Shown here: positions 8,786 to 17,640 of the stretch, in pieces
Layout of the letters: every line of letters begins with the position of its first letter
Position numbering within the stretch: the first letter of the stretch is position 1
NCBI GenBank assembly: GCA_024643655.1
Contig: JAHEMM010000002.1
Location: 56,768 to 120,767, forward strand
DNA from: Chitinophagaceae bacterium
GTDB taxonomy: Bacteria > Bacteroidota > Bacteroidia > Chitinophagales > Chitinophagaceae
DNA length: 64,000 bases
Reading direction: 5' to 3'
Made by a program: the position numbers and the translations under genes
The notes under the pieces: model-generated
What the model saw: only the letters and a program-made list of their open reading frames with translations
Database searches by the model: none
Told to the model about the DNA's origin: nothing

Positions 8786-8894
8786 CAATCGGAAATTAAG
8801 GCTTGTTAACTAAAATGCTATCATCATTGCAATTTAGTTAAACTCAAAAAGCAATTGACAAATTTCATCTGACAAAAATTAATTAAGATAACCG

Positions 8895-9350
8895 ATGAAA
8901 AAGATACATATCATATTACTTGTTTTTATTGCAGGTTCGATCGCATTACTGATTAGCTTATTAAATACTGGTGCTACTTACGAAACTATAGCTGAGGCAA
9001 AAGCAATGCCTGGAAAATTTGTACATGTCGCCGTACGGTTAGACAAAAGTAAACCGGTGGAATTTGACGCCAAAAAAGACCCCAATTATTTAAGCTTTTA
9101 CGCAGTTGGTGTTGAAAATCCAGATCAAGCGATGAAAGTAATTTATCGTAACGGCGAAATCCCTAATCTTATGATTAGTGAAAGACTGGTTTTAAAAGGA
9201 AAATATATGGATGACAAGTTTGAATGTAAAGATGTACAGACAAAATGCCCATCCAAGTATAAAGAAGAAATGAAACCAACAGAGAAAAGCATTGAACAAA
9301 ATGCAGTAAATAACCCTGCTCCAGCAACCACGGCAGCAACAAATTATTAA
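8895..9350 (+). CDS. ccmE: Cytochrome c maturation protein CcmE, Cys-type
   Basis: CcmE is the membrane-anchored periplasmic chaperone that carries heme from CcmABCD to CcmF. The 151-residue protein has one N-terminal membrane segment (about 5-24) and the OB-fold core with LVLKGKY. In the best-known CcmE proteins the heme-binding residue is a His in HxxxY; here the position holds Cys118 in CPSKY, giving CxxxY. Such cysteine variants are known from archaea and Desulfovibrio. A Thr/Ala/Pro-rich tail follows. The stop is 6 bp before ccmF, so the two form one operon. Confidence 0.9.
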   Translation: MKKIHIILLVFIAGSIALLISLLNTGATYETIAEAKAMPGKFVHVAVRLDKSKPVEFDAKKDPNYLSFYAVGVENPDQAMKVIYRNGEIPNLMISERLVLKGKYMDDKFECKDVQTKCPSKYKEEMKPTEKSIEQNAVNNPAPATTAATNY

Positions 9351-9356
9351 TCCGAA

Positions 9357-11822
9357 ATGGAGTATATCGGAGAGCATCTTTTACCAGGTCAACTTGGACA
9401 CTTTTTCATCGCACTTTCCTTAGTGGCATCTTTGATTGCAACTTTTTCTTATTTCAAATCAGCACAATCAAAAAATGATACAGATGCAACCTATTGGAAA
9501 AAATTAGCCCGCATTGCATTCATTACAGAAGTAATTTCAGTTTTTGCAATTTTTGCAATTCTCTTTTATATTATATCCAATCATTTATTTGAATATAAAT
9601 ATGCATGGCAACATAGCAGCCGATCCTTAGAAGTGAAATACTTGCTTGCATGTTTCTGGGAAGGACAGGAAGGTAGTTTTTTACTCTGGAGTATTTGGCA
9701 TTGCATATTGGGTTTAATATTAATCAAAACAAGTAAGAAATGGGAAGCCCCGGTTATGACGGTTGTATCCCTAATGCAATTTGCATTAGCCACAATGATT
9801 GCAGGCATTTATTTCTTTGGTTGGAAAATGGGTTCGAACCCTTTTATTCTTTTGAGAGATTCAGGTGTACTTGATAATGCTCCTGCTCTGCATATAAATG
9901 GTGATGTCGCACTTGGTTTACGTCAAGATTACATGCTATCAATCAAAGATGGCAATGACCTCAATCCACTATTACAGAATTACTGGATGGTGATTCACCC
10001 TCCCGTTTTATTTATGGGTTTCGCATCAACAATTGTTCCTTTTGCTTATGTAATCGCTGGTCTTTGGAAAAAGAATTTTGGGGAATGGACTAAACCTGCA
10101 CTTCCCTGGTCTTTATTTTCAGCTGCCGTTTTTGGCGTTGGAATAATGATGGGTGCCATGTGGGCATATGAATCATTGACTTTTGGAGGATATTGGGCCT
10201 GGGATCCGGTGGAAAATGCATCTCTAGTTCCCTGGTTGATATTAATTTCAGGCATTCATACTCTGCTCATTTATAAGCATACTGGTCATTCATTAAGAGC
10301 TACCAACTTATTCTTTATTCTTAGTTTCAGTTTTGTTATTTACTCTACTTTTTTAACCAGAAGTGGAATTCTTGGCGAAACTTCAGTACATGCTTTTACA
10401 GATCTTGGAATGAATTTGCAATTACTTGTTTTTCTTTTGATGTTTGTACTACCCTCTCTTACCCTTTTTGCTAAACGTTATAAAGAGATACCTACCATAC
10501 ATAAAGAAGAAAATACTTCATCAAGAGAATTTTGGATGTTTATCGGTTCTCTGGTTTTCTTTTTATCAGCATTAGTCATCATTAGCAAAACTTCGATACC
10601 CGTATTTAATAAAATTTTGGGCACTAAAATCGCTCCCCCTGAAAAAGCTGAATATTCATACAATCAGATAATGGTTTTTATATCGATCATCATTGCAATG
10701 TTGACAGCTGTTACGCAATATTTAAAATATAAAAGCACCCCTACTAAACTATTTCTTAAGAAAATATTGATCCCAACAATTATTGCAATTATAGTTGCCT
10801 CTCTAATACTTTTTGTTGGAAAAGTAAATTATGAAAAAGAAACCTACGGTTTCATGGTTGCTATCTGGCTGGCTGTAGCCTGCAGTGTGTATACGATAGT
10901 TGCCAATGCAGCTTATATCTGGTTAGGTATGAAAGGGCAATTGAATCTTTCTGGAGGCTCTATCTCACATTTCGGATTCGGTCTTGTCCTTTTAGGTATA
11001 CTCATTTCCTCTTCCAATAAAGAAGTACTTTCTAACAATATTGGAGGGATCCCGGCTCCTTTAGATAAAAATGAAGACCCAAGAGAAAACCTGACATTGG
11101 TTAAAGGGTTGACAGTAGACATGGGGAAGTATTCACTAACGTATGAAGGAGATTCTTCTCATCCCAAAAAACAACTTTCTTTTTATAAAGTAAGGTTTAA
11201 AAGTAAGGACGGAAAAGAAGAGTTTGTATTAACGCCTAATTCATTTGTAAATTATAAAGGGAATGAAGGATTGATGTCAAATCCTGATGCCCGTCACTAT
11301 TGGAATCATGATATTTTTACTTATATCACTTCTATCTCAAACCCCGATAAAACAAAAGACACCAGTACATTCAGGCCTAATGAATTGAAACTAAACGATA
11401 CTTTGTTCTATTCAAGCGGCTTTATTATTTATGAAAATTTAACACAAACTGAAAATCTGCCAGAAGATCTTTTCGGTAAAACTGGCTCATTGCATCAGGC
11501 TAGTCTGAAAATTCATTCCAAAACGGGTTCTATTTATTCAGTAGCGCCTAAATTGGCTATTGCCAAAGGCAATGAAATGTCTTTGCCAGATACCGTATTG
11601 GCAGAAAGTATTGTTTTACAATTGCAAAAGATAAATCCCGACAATAGCATTACACTGGGTATTAAAGAATCTAATGCCGTTATGGATTACATAACATTAA
11701 AAGCTTATAAATTCCCTTATATCAGACTACTTTGGTTTGGAGTTATTATTACTGCAATTGGTATCATTATAAGTATGGTTCGCAGAATCCAGTTAAACCG
11801 AAAGGAAAAAGAAACGTCTTAA
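9357..11822 (+). CDS. ccmF: Heme lyase subunit CcmF
   Basis: An 821-residue multi-spanning membrane protein of the CcmF/NrfE/CcsA heme-handling superfamily, which attaches heme to apocytochrome c. The WWD signature is clear at residues 279-293 (YWAWDPVENASLVPW), and conserved His-containing loops flank it (MVIHPPVLF near 214, and ETSVHAF). About 14 hydrophobic segments are visible, with a large periplasmic domain (about 570-780) and a final helix. It is longer than the proteobacterial protein (about 650 aa), mainly in the C-terminal periplasmic domain. It follows ccmE by 6 bp. Confidence 0.95.
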   Translation: MEYIGEHLLPGQLGHFFIALSLVASLIATFSYFKSAQSKNDTDATYWKKLARIAFITEVISVFAIFAILFYIISNHLFEYKYAWQHSSRSLEVKYLLACFWEGQEGSFLLWSIWHCILGLILIKTSKKWEAPVMTVVSLMQFALATMIAGIYFFGWKMGSNPFILLRDSGVLDNAPALHINGDVALGLRQDYMLSIKDGNDLNPLLQNYWMVIHPPVLFMGFASTIVPFAYVIAGLWKKNFGEWTKPALPWSLFSAAVFGVGIMMGAMWAYESLTFGGYWAWDPVENASLVPWLILISGIHTLLIYKHTGHSLRATNLFFILSFSFVIYSTFLTRSGILGETSVHAFTDLGMNLQLLVFLLMFVLPSLTLFAKRYKEIPTIHKEENTSSREFWMFIGSLVFFLSALVIISKTSIPVFNKILGTKIAPPEKAEYSYNQIMVFISIIIAMLTAVTQYLKYKSTPTKLFLKKILIPTIIAIIVASLILFVGKVNYEKETYGFMVAIWLAVACSVYTIVANAAYIWLGMKGQLNLSGGSISHFGFGLVLLGILISSSNKEVLSNNIGGIPAPLDKNEDPRENLTLVKGLTVDMGKYSLTYEGDSSHPKKQLSFYKVRFKSKDGKEEFVLTPNSFVNYKGNEGLMSNPDARHYWNHDIFTYITSISNPDKTKDTSTFRPNELKLNDTLFYSSGFIIYENLTQTENLPEDLFGKTGSLHQASLKIHSKTGSIYSVAPKLAIAKGNEMSLPDTVLAESIVLQLQKINPDNSITLGIKESNAVMDYITLKAYKFPYIRLLWFGVIITAIGIIISMVRRIQLNRKEKETS

Positions 11823-11891
11823 ATTTAGCTTTTCCCAAACAGCATCTATTGTAGATTTGTTGTCTCATTTAGAAAAATGCAAATTGTATTT

Positions 11892-11899
11892 TAATTTTG
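11892..11899 (+). promoter_or_regulatory. -7 box just before the DUF4294 gene
   Basis: TAATTTTG fits TAnnTTTG and ends 6 nt before the ATG at 11906. If used, the transcript would start at or within a few bases of the start codon (leaderless or nearly so). Confidence 0.4.
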
Positions 11900-11905
11900 C
11901 TTACA

Positions 11906-12604
11906 ATGAAGATGCTGCGCAAATTTTATTGCCTATTCATAATTCTGCTAATTCAGCCAGGCGGCAATGTTTTTGCACAAGTAGATACTACCGGACCTTT
12001 TGTTGACTCCACAAAATATGCCCTTGAATTGATGAAAGTACAGTCAAAAAAATGGGGGCCGAATGATACAATTTATGTTCCGGCAATCCTATATCAAAAT
12101 GAGATCGTCAATTTCAAAGAAGAAGGAATGGCCTGGATATCAAATCTTTCTCCTGAGAAGCTAGCCAAATTTATCAATGAATGGACAAGGCTTCGTAATG
12201 CCGTATATGTAACTTACCCCTATGCAAAAGTGGCTGGAGCAACCATAAATGATATCAATCAACAACTAGTTGGAGTGAATGGCAAAAAAGAAAGAAAGGC
12301 TAAAATCAAGTCGAGAGAAAAGGAATTAAAAAAACAGTTTGGAGATCCATTATCAAATCTTTCTGTTTATCAAGGCAAAATATTAATGAAGCTTATTAAT
12401 AGGCAAACAGGTAATAATTGTTATGAAATAATTAAAGAATATAAAGGCGGGGTAAATGCCCGGTTTTATCAAACTGTAGCATGGTTTGTTGGCGGCAACC
12501 TTAAACAGGATTGGGATACGAAAGAAAATTCCATGGATCGGCAGATTGAGAGTTTTGTAAAAGAAATTGACGGAAACTGGTACGGCAACCCTTATCGACG
12601 TTAA
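11906..12604 (+). CDS. DUF4294 family secreted protein
   Basis: A 232-residue protein with a signal peptide ending near FAQ (about residue 25) and a domain that I recognise as DUF4294, a family largely limited to Bacteroidota with no assigned function. The conserved block RLRNAVYVTYPYAK and, later, GDPLSNLSVYQGK and LINRQTG are present. The start is taken at the ATG at 11906, since an upstream in-frame TTG is less likely and would fall on the promoter box. The mature protein is basic and should be periplasmic. Confidence 0.8.
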   Translation: MKMLRKFYCLFIILLIQPGGNVFAQVDTTGPFVDSTKYALELMKVQSKKWGPNDTIYVPAILYQNEIVNFKEEGMAWISNLSPEKLAKFINEWTRLRNAVYVTYPYAKVAGATINDINQQLVGVNGKKERKAKIKSREKELKKQFGDPLSNLSVYQGKILMKLINRQTGNNCYEIIKEYKGGVNARFYQTVAWFVGGNLKQDWDTKENSMDRQIESFVKEIDGNWYGNPYRR

Positions 12605-12629
12605 TTACCACTCTTAATTTTTTCCTTTA

Positions 12630-12637
12630 TACATTTG
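12630..12637 (+). promoter_or_regulatory. -7 promoter box of bshB1
   Basis: TACATTTG, a perfect TAnnTTTG, ends 17 nt before the bshB1 ATG. No clear -33 box. Confidence 0.5.
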
Positions 12638-12654
12638 AACAACAAATTTTAGAA

Positions 12655-13395
12655 ATGAAGGTAGATATACTTGCTATTGGCGTACATCCAGATGATGTTG
12701 AACTAGGTTGTTCCGGAACTATCATCAATGAAATAAAAAATGGGAAAAAAGTAGGCATTGTAGATTTAACACAAGGTGAATTAGGTACCAGAGGAACAAT
12801 TGATTCCAGATATGAAGAAGCAGCAAATGCTGCCATGATAATGGGAGTACAATGCAGGGAGAACCTAAAAATGAGGGATGGTTTTTTTGAAAATGATGAA
12901 ACCAATAAATTAAAACTTATTGCTGCTATACGTAAATATCAACCCGATATTGTAATTGGCAATGTGTTACATGACCGACATCCAGATCATGGCCGAGCTG
13001 GAAAAATGATTGCTGAGTGTTGCTTTTTAGCAGGGCTTACAAAAATTGAAACCAAGGATGAAGAAGGAAAAGAACAAGCAAGATGGCGACCATCGTATGT
13101 TTTGCATTATATACAAGACTGGTATCATGAACCAGATTTGCTTATCGACATCAGTAATGTTTTTGAACAACGCATGAAATCTATAGAGGCTTATGCTACA
13201 CAATTTCATTCCCCAGAAAATAAAGCTTCGACTGATCCGCAAACATATATTTCTACACCCGATTTTTTAGATAGTGTAATTGCCAGAGCCAGAATGTTTG
13301 GGAAAAGAATTGGTGTAAAATATGCGGAAGGTTTCATCACAGAAAAAAAGATAGGCATTAACTCTTTGGATGCATTGATTCAAAATGAAACTTAA
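12655..13395 (+). CDS. bshB1: Bacillithiol biosynthesis deacetylase BshB1
   Basis: A LmbE/PIG-L-type zinc deacetylase (246 aa) that removes acetyl from GlcNAc-malate in the second step of bacillithiol synthesis. Zinc-site residues are visible in HPDDVE (11-16) and in DRHPDHGRA about 100 residues on. The family block LTQGELGTRGT is present, and the length fits BshB1. It stands alone behind its own -7 box. bshC lies 28 kb away on the other strand and a YfiT-type transferase gene lies at 23.4 kb. The assignment over other LmbE proteins rests on the TQGELGTRG and CxxLGxLE-like context and is firm. Confidence 0.93.
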   Translation: MKVDILAIGVHPDDVELGCSGTIINEIKNGKKVGIVDLTQGELGTRGTIDSRYEEAANAAMIMGVQCRENLKMRDGFFENDETNKLKLIAAIRKYQPDIVIGNVLHDRHPDHGRAGKMIAECCFLAGLTKIETKDEEGKEQARWRPSYVLHYIQDWYHEPDLLIDISNVFEQRMKSIEAYATQFHSPENKASTDPQTYISTPDFLDSVIARARMFGKRIGVKYAEGFITEKKIGINSLDALIQNET

Positions 13396-13496
13396 ACAAC
13401 TGTTAGTTGGTTTTGTTTAAGAAAACATGATCAAAATCACTTTTTTTTGTATCAAATTATACAATTCTTTAGCATATCCAATTACAGATTAAAGGT

Positions 13497-13504
13497 TATC
13501 TTTG
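13497..13504 (+). promoter_or_regulatory. -7 promoter box of the desaturase gene
   Basis: TATCTTTG, a perfect TAnnTTTG, ends 20 nt before the ATG at 13525. Its place supports that ATG over an upstream in-frame TTG at 13447. Confidence 0.55.
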
Positions 13505-13524
13505 CACATCTGAAATTAGTAACT

Positions 13525-14592
13525 ATGGCGAGCCCAAAATTCTCAAATACATCCCAATCATTTCATACGGAGCTTAAAAAAAGAATCAACGATTATTTTA
13601 AGCAAGCTGGTAAGTCAATGACCGGCAATTTTTCCCTTTATTTTAAAGCCATTTTATTAATTGTAAGTTTTTTATTCATATATGTACATCTTGTTTTTTA
13701 TACTCCAGCAACCTGGTTAGCAATAGTTGAATGTATTGTGCTCGGTGGGCTAACTGCCTCAATCGGTTTTAATGTAATGCATGATGGATTGCATGGCAGC
13801 TTTAGCCAAAAGAAATGGGTGAATGAAATGGCAGGATTAACACTTAATTTTTTGGGGGCAAATAATTTCATGTGGCGCAATAAACATAATATTATTCATC
13901 ACACTTATACTAATATTGAAGGTATTGATGACGATATAGAAGCTAAGCCATTATTACGTCTTTGTGAAACACAAAAACATTACAAGATTCATCGTTTTCA
14001 ACATTGGTATTTTTGGCTTGCCTATTCCCTATTATATATCTGGTGGGTATTATTTACTGATTATAAAAAATATTTTCTTGGAAGAATAGGACCAACACCT
14101 ATTAAAAAAATGAGTTTTGCTGATCATGTTTCATTCTGGGGCTTTAAACTATTACATGCCTTTTTGTTTTTTGCATTGCCAATTTATACGTTAGGATTTT
14201 CTACCTGGATTGTAGGCTTTCTGATTTATGGCATGTTCACAGGTTTTGTATTAAGTATTGTATTCCAATTGGCACATACTGTTGAAGAAACTCATTTTCC
14301 GCAAGCAAATGAAGGAACAGGCAAGATGGAAGACGAATGGGCTGTACATCAATTGAAAACGACTGCCAATTTTGCTACCCGTAATAAATTAATATCATGG
14401 CTTGTTGGTGGTCTAAACTTTCAGGTAGAGCATCATCTTTTCCCTAGAGTATCTCATGTTCACTACCCGGAAATAAGTAAGATTATTAAAAATGCTTGTA
14501 ATGAATTTGGCGTTCCTTATATAGAACATAAAAGAATGAGAATGGCTGTTGCATCTCATATCACTCATTTGAAAACATTAAGCCGAAAATAA
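13525..14592 (+). CDS. Membrane fatty-acid (acyl-CoA) desaturase
   Basis: A 355-residue di-iron desaturase of the delta-6/linoleoyl-CoA-like group. The three histidine boxes are intact: HDGLH (86-90), HNIIHH (121-126) and QVEHH near residue 310; the last, with Gln instead of the first His, is typical of front-end desaturases. No cytochrome b5 domain is fused, so an outside electron donor is needed. Hydrophobic pairs lie at about 40-80 and 190-250. Likely role: adjusting membrane lipid unsaturation. The gene is monocistronic, with its own -7 box and an intrinsic terminator right after it. Confidence 0.9.
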   Translation: MASPKFSNTSQSFHTELKKRINDYFKQAGKSMTGNFSLYFKAILLIVSFLFIYVHLVFYTPATWLAIVECIVLGGLTASIGFNVMHDGLHGSFSQKKWVNEMAGLTLNFLGANNFMWRNKHNIIHHTYTNIEGIDDDIEAKPLLRLCETQKHYKIHRFQHWYFWLAYSLLYIWWVLFTDYKKYFLGRIGPTPIKKMSFADHVSFWGFKLLHAFLFFALPIYTLGFSTWIVGFLIYGMFTGFVLSIVFQLAHTVEETHFPQANEGTGKMEDEWAVHQLKTTANFATRNKLISWLVGGLNFQVEHHLFPRVSHVHYPEISKIIKNACNEFGVPYIEHKRMRMAVASHITHLKTLSRK

Positions 14593-14611
14593 TTTTAAAA
14601 TAAAAAAAATT

Positions 14612-14636
14612 AAAGCTGCTTTATGCAGCTTTTTTT
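14612..14636 (+). terminator. Intrinsic terminator of the desaturase gene
   Basis: AAAGCTGC (14612-14619) pairs with GCAGCTTT (14625-14632) around TTTAT, and the T-run continues to 14636. It lies 20 nt after the stop codon. Confidence 0.85.
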
Positions 14637-14660
14637 AATGAATAAACTTAATACTTGCCT

Positions 14661-14668
14661 TACTTTTG
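14661..14668 (+). promoter_or_regulatory. -7 promoter box of the ureohydrolase gene
   Basis: TACTTTTG fits TAnnTTTG, 46 nt before the ATG at 14715 and just after the preceding terminator. Confidence 0.45.
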
Positions 14669-14714
14669 AATCAAATGAGAGAGATTACGTATTGCAAAAG
14701 AGAAAAAAATAAGA

Positions 14715-15761
14715 ATGACTGACCTTAGTAAACATGATCCTAATATTGTTGGAAATCCTGATAATAATATTTTTGGCCTACCAACTAATGAAGAGAATTC
14801 TAAATTAATCATTATCCCTGTTCCATGGGAAGTTACAGTAAGTTATGCTGCTGGAACTGCAAGAGCTCCAGAAGCAATATCAAAAGCAAGTTTGCAAGTT
14901 GATTTATTTGACCCTGACATTCCTGATGCTTGGAAACAAGGATTCTATTTGCGACCAATTGACAAAAAAATATTAATGAAAAGCGACTTTTTACGTAAAG
15001 AAGCTGAATTATATATTGACTACATATCAAGAGGTGATGATGTTGCTGCAAATCAGTTCATGAGTAAAGCACTAAGAGAAGTAAATGAAGGCGGTGAGTT
15101 TTTAAACACTTGGGTATATGAACAAACCAAAGATTTACTGGAAAAAGATAAATTAGTAGGCCTACTAGGTGGCGACCATAGTACACCTCTTGGATACTTT
15201 AAAGCAATAGCCGAAAAGCATGGAGATTTTGGCATTTTACAAATAGATGCTCATTTTGATCTTAGAGTAGCGTATGAAGGATTCAATTATTCTCATGCTA
15301 GTATTATGTACAACGCATTAACTGAGATCCCGGAATTAAAAAGATTAGTACAAGTTGGTATTCGGGATTTTGGAAGTGATGAATGGGAGTATGTAAAAAA
15401 TAGTAACTATCGCATTATTACCTACTTTGATAAGGAAATTAAAGACCGACAGTTTGAAGGGCAAACCTGGAAACATATTTCTGAAGAGATTATTGACAAA
15501 CTTCCAGAAAAGGTTTTCATAAGTTTCGACATAGATGGACTAGACAGAAAACTTTGCCCATTTACTGGCACACCCGTTCCGGGTGGATTTGAATTAGATC
15601 AGGTATTTTATTTATTTATGCAACTTTTGCACAGCGGTAAAAGGATTGTTGGATTTGATCTCAACGAAGTTGGAATTGGTGGCGATACAGATTGGGATGC
15701 TAATGTTGGCGCAAGAGCTTTGTATAAATTGTGTAATTTATTGGTAGCAAGTAACCCTTAA
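14715..15761 (+). CDS. Ureohydrolase (agmatinase/arginase family)
   Basis: A 348-residue binuclear metal hydrolase that cleaves a guanidino-type group to release urea or formamide. Metal ligands are complete: His155 in GGDHS, Asp178/His180/Asp182 in DAHFD, and Asp272/Asp274 in FDIDGLD. The usual second-half PVPGG and DLNEV motifs follow. Compared with classical agmatinase (about 300 aa) it has an N-terminal extension and a longer 60-140 region. The substrate is open: agmatine, formiminoglutamate, arginine, guanidinobutyrate or guanidine are all possible in this family. It is followed by a small membrane protein 13 bp downstream. Confidence 0.85.
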   Translation: MTDLSKHDPNIVGNPDNNIFGLPTNEENSKLIIIPVPWEVTVSYAAGTARAPEAISKASLQVDLFDPDIPDAWKQGFYLRPIDKKILMKSDFLRKEAELYIDYISRGDDVAANQFMSKALREVNEGGEFLNTWVYEQTKDLLEKDKLVGLLGGDHSTPLGYFKAIAEKHGDFGILQIDAHFDLRVAYEGFNYSHASIMYNALTEIPELKRLVQVGIRDFGSDEWEYVKNSNYRIITYFDKEIKDRQFEGQTWKHISEEIIDKLPEKVFISFDIDGLDRKLCPFTGTPVPGGFELDQVFYLFMQLLHSGKRIVGFDLNEVGIGGDTDWDANVGARALYKLCNLLVASNP

Positions 15762-15774
15762 TAAAATATACAAA

Positions 15775-16332
15775 ATGAATCAGTTTACATTCATTTTAAA
15801 AAATGAAAAAATCGCTTCTTATAAAAAATCCATACTTGCAATCATTGGATTAAACTTACTCTTTTTTATATATCTATCATATTCAACTAATAATAATTAT
15901 ATAAGAAATACAGCAATATTCGCAATTGCATTTACTCTTTTGAGTTATTTATTATCATATTTTCTGGAAAGAAAAAATATAGTATTCAGCGCTGTTTTTA
16001 CATCAGTAGCATTTTTCATTTTTTCATATTTCAAGCTACATCTTTGGTGGCAAGCAATTGCAATGCTTTTTATTCTTTTAATGTATTTATACTCTATTAG
16101 GATTTTACAAGTTATTATTACTGAAAAAATAATTATTTATCCATCATTCCCAAATAAACATATTCAATGGGAAATGCTTAATAATTTACTAGTAAAAGAC
16201 AACCTTTTAACGATTGATTTTAAAAATAATAAACTGATCCAATCAGAAATAATAGTTGAAAAGAAAGATGAAATAGATGATGAGAAAGAATTTAACGACT
16301 TTTGCAGACAACAATTGAATAAATGGGTTTAG
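15775..16332 (+). CDS. Small membrane protein (185 aa)
   Basis: Four hydrophobic segments cover about residues 20-115, arranged as two pairs, followed by a 65-residue cytosolic tail that resembles a short PH-like or strand-rich domain and ends in charged residues. I recognise no family. It lies 13 bp after the ureohydrolase and its end overlaps the radical SAM gene by 10 nt, so it is probably translated as part of that operon. The overlap suggests a tie to the radical SAM enzyme. Confidence 0.7.
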   Translation: MNQFTFILKNEKIASYKKSILAIIGLNLLFFIYLSYSTNNNYIRNTAIFAIAFTLLSYLLSYFLERKNIVFSAVFTSVAFFIFSYFKLHLWWQAIAMLFILLMYLYSIRILQVIITEKIIIYPSFPNKHIQWEMLNNLLVKDNLLTIDFKNNKLIQSEIIVEKKDEIDDEKEFNDFCRQQLNKWV

Positions 16333-17624
16333 AACAATCTCCATATATATTATATTCCGATGGCAAGGGAAACATTTTTGAAGACATTTCATTATATGTA
16401 GCTGGCCGAAGTGGCTGGGATGCTGTAGATATTCCAGCTGAAGATTGGATAGAGTTGCCTTTTGGTGGATCATTATATGAATTGCCTGGACGAAAAGGAA
16501 TAGGTATTGATGTTGAAACCGGTGAAATGCGATTATGCGAAAAAGGATTAGCAGTTGCTGCATTTGTACCTCCTGCTTATTCTGGTTTTTATATGGCAGC
16601 ATTTGAAAGTGATGCTGACGCACCAATATTACCTTTATTCTGTTATTCCGCGGCTGCCTGGTTAGATGGCAAATTTTATGTGCCTGCCGTAAGAATTGAA
16701 CAAGATATACGGCAAGATTGTGAGGGATATGATTCAGAAAAAGTAGCAGCTGGAGTAAACGATCTATTAAAACACTATCCGCATAACAGATTAGTAAGCC
16801 ATTTGGCAAATAACTGTGCATTAACTTATCAATGCCCTGCTGCAAGAAATTTTGCTCTAGGAAGATGGGAATGCCCAATTCCAGTTTCCCCGGCATGTAA
16901 TGCAAATTGTGTTGGTTGTATTTCATTACAACCTGATGAAGAAACGATTGTATCTCCGCAAGACAGATTGGCATTTAAACCTACGGCAGAAGAGATTGTA
17001 GAGTTCACAGTTCCTCATTTAGAATCAGCTCCCTATCCTATTGTTAGCTTTGGACAAGGATGCGAAGGCGAACCATTATTAATGTGGGAAACAATGCGGG
17101 ATGCAATAATAGAAATAAGAAAACATACCAAGAAAGGGAGTATCAACATTAATACAAACGGGTCAAAACCAGATGCCGTAAAAGCATTATGCGAAGCTGG
17201 GTTAGATTCGATAAGAGTAAGTACAAATTCTGTTCGGAAAGAAATTTATACCCCATATTATCGGCCTAACAATTATGTGTTTGAGGACATAGTTGAAAGT
17301 CTGAAAATCGTCAACAGTTTTGGAGGGTGGACATCAATTAATTTTTTTGTTTTTCCAGGCATGACTGACTCCATTGCAGAGTATGAAGCTTTGAGAAAGT
17401 TTATTAAAGAAACAGGGTTAAAAATGATACAATGGAGGAGTTTCAATATTGATCCAGATTGGTATTTAGGAAAAATTGGAGTTACTGATACTGGCGAATG
17501 TCTTGGAGTAAAGCAATTACAACAATTAATTAGAGAAGAATTTCCTGATCTGAAATATGGGTACTTCAATCCTCCTATTGAACGTATAAACGGAAAATTC
17601 GAAATGGATTTTGCACATCATTGA
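16323..17624 (+). CDS. Radical SAM protein of unknown function
   Basis: A 433-residue protein with a central radical SAM core. The [4Fe-4S]-binding CxxxCxxC is Cys192, Cys196 and Cys199 (ACNANCVGC); GQGCEGEPL and ININTNGS further on fit the SAM-binding barrel. About 185 residues precede the core, an uncommon N-terminal domain with extra cysteines at 165, 171 and 184 close to the cluster site. There is no SPASM- or B12-type motif that I can see. Substrate unknown. It overlaps the small membrane protein by 10 nt and is 16 bp before a transporter gene, suggesting an operon of four or five genes (14715-19761). Confidence 0.85.
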   Translation: MGLEQSPYILYSDGKGNIFEDISLYVAGRSGWDAVDIPAEDWIELPFGGSLYELPGRKGIGIDVETGEMRLCEKGLAVAAFVPPAYSGFYMAAFESDADAPILPLFCYSAAAWLDGKFYVPAVRIEQDIRQDCEGYDSEKVAAGVNDLLKHYPHNRLVSHLANNCALTYQCPAARNFALGRWECPIPVSPACNANCVGCISLQPDEETIVSPQDRLAFKPTAEEIVEFTVPHLESAPYPIVSFGQGCEGEPLLMWETMRDAIIEIRKHTKKGSININTNGSKPDAVKALCEAGLDSIRVSTNSVRKEIYTPYYRPNNYVFEDIVESLKIVNSFGGWTSINFFVFPGMTDSIAEYEALRKFIKETGLKMIQWRSFNIDPDWYLGKIGVTDTGECLGVKQLQQLIREEFPDLKYGYFNPPIERINGKFEMDFAHH

Positions 17625-17640
17625 TATTACGACCAACAGA

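Noticed and set aside
370-8870. A shared 16-nt string AATTGACAAATTTCAT near 370 and 8855
   Set aside because: In AT-rich DNA of this length a few shared 16-mers are expected by chance, and the surrounding bases differ.
13447-13524. An N-terminal extension of the desaturase from a TTG
   Set aside because: The -7 box at 13497-13504 lies inside it, and the family N-terminus begins at the ATG at 13525.
16243-16974. A 243-codon minus-strand open frame opposite the radical SAM gene
   Set aside because: It is rich in Gln, His, Leu and Ile as expected for the reverse frame of a coding gene, has no motif, and the plus strand holds a clear radical SAM protein.
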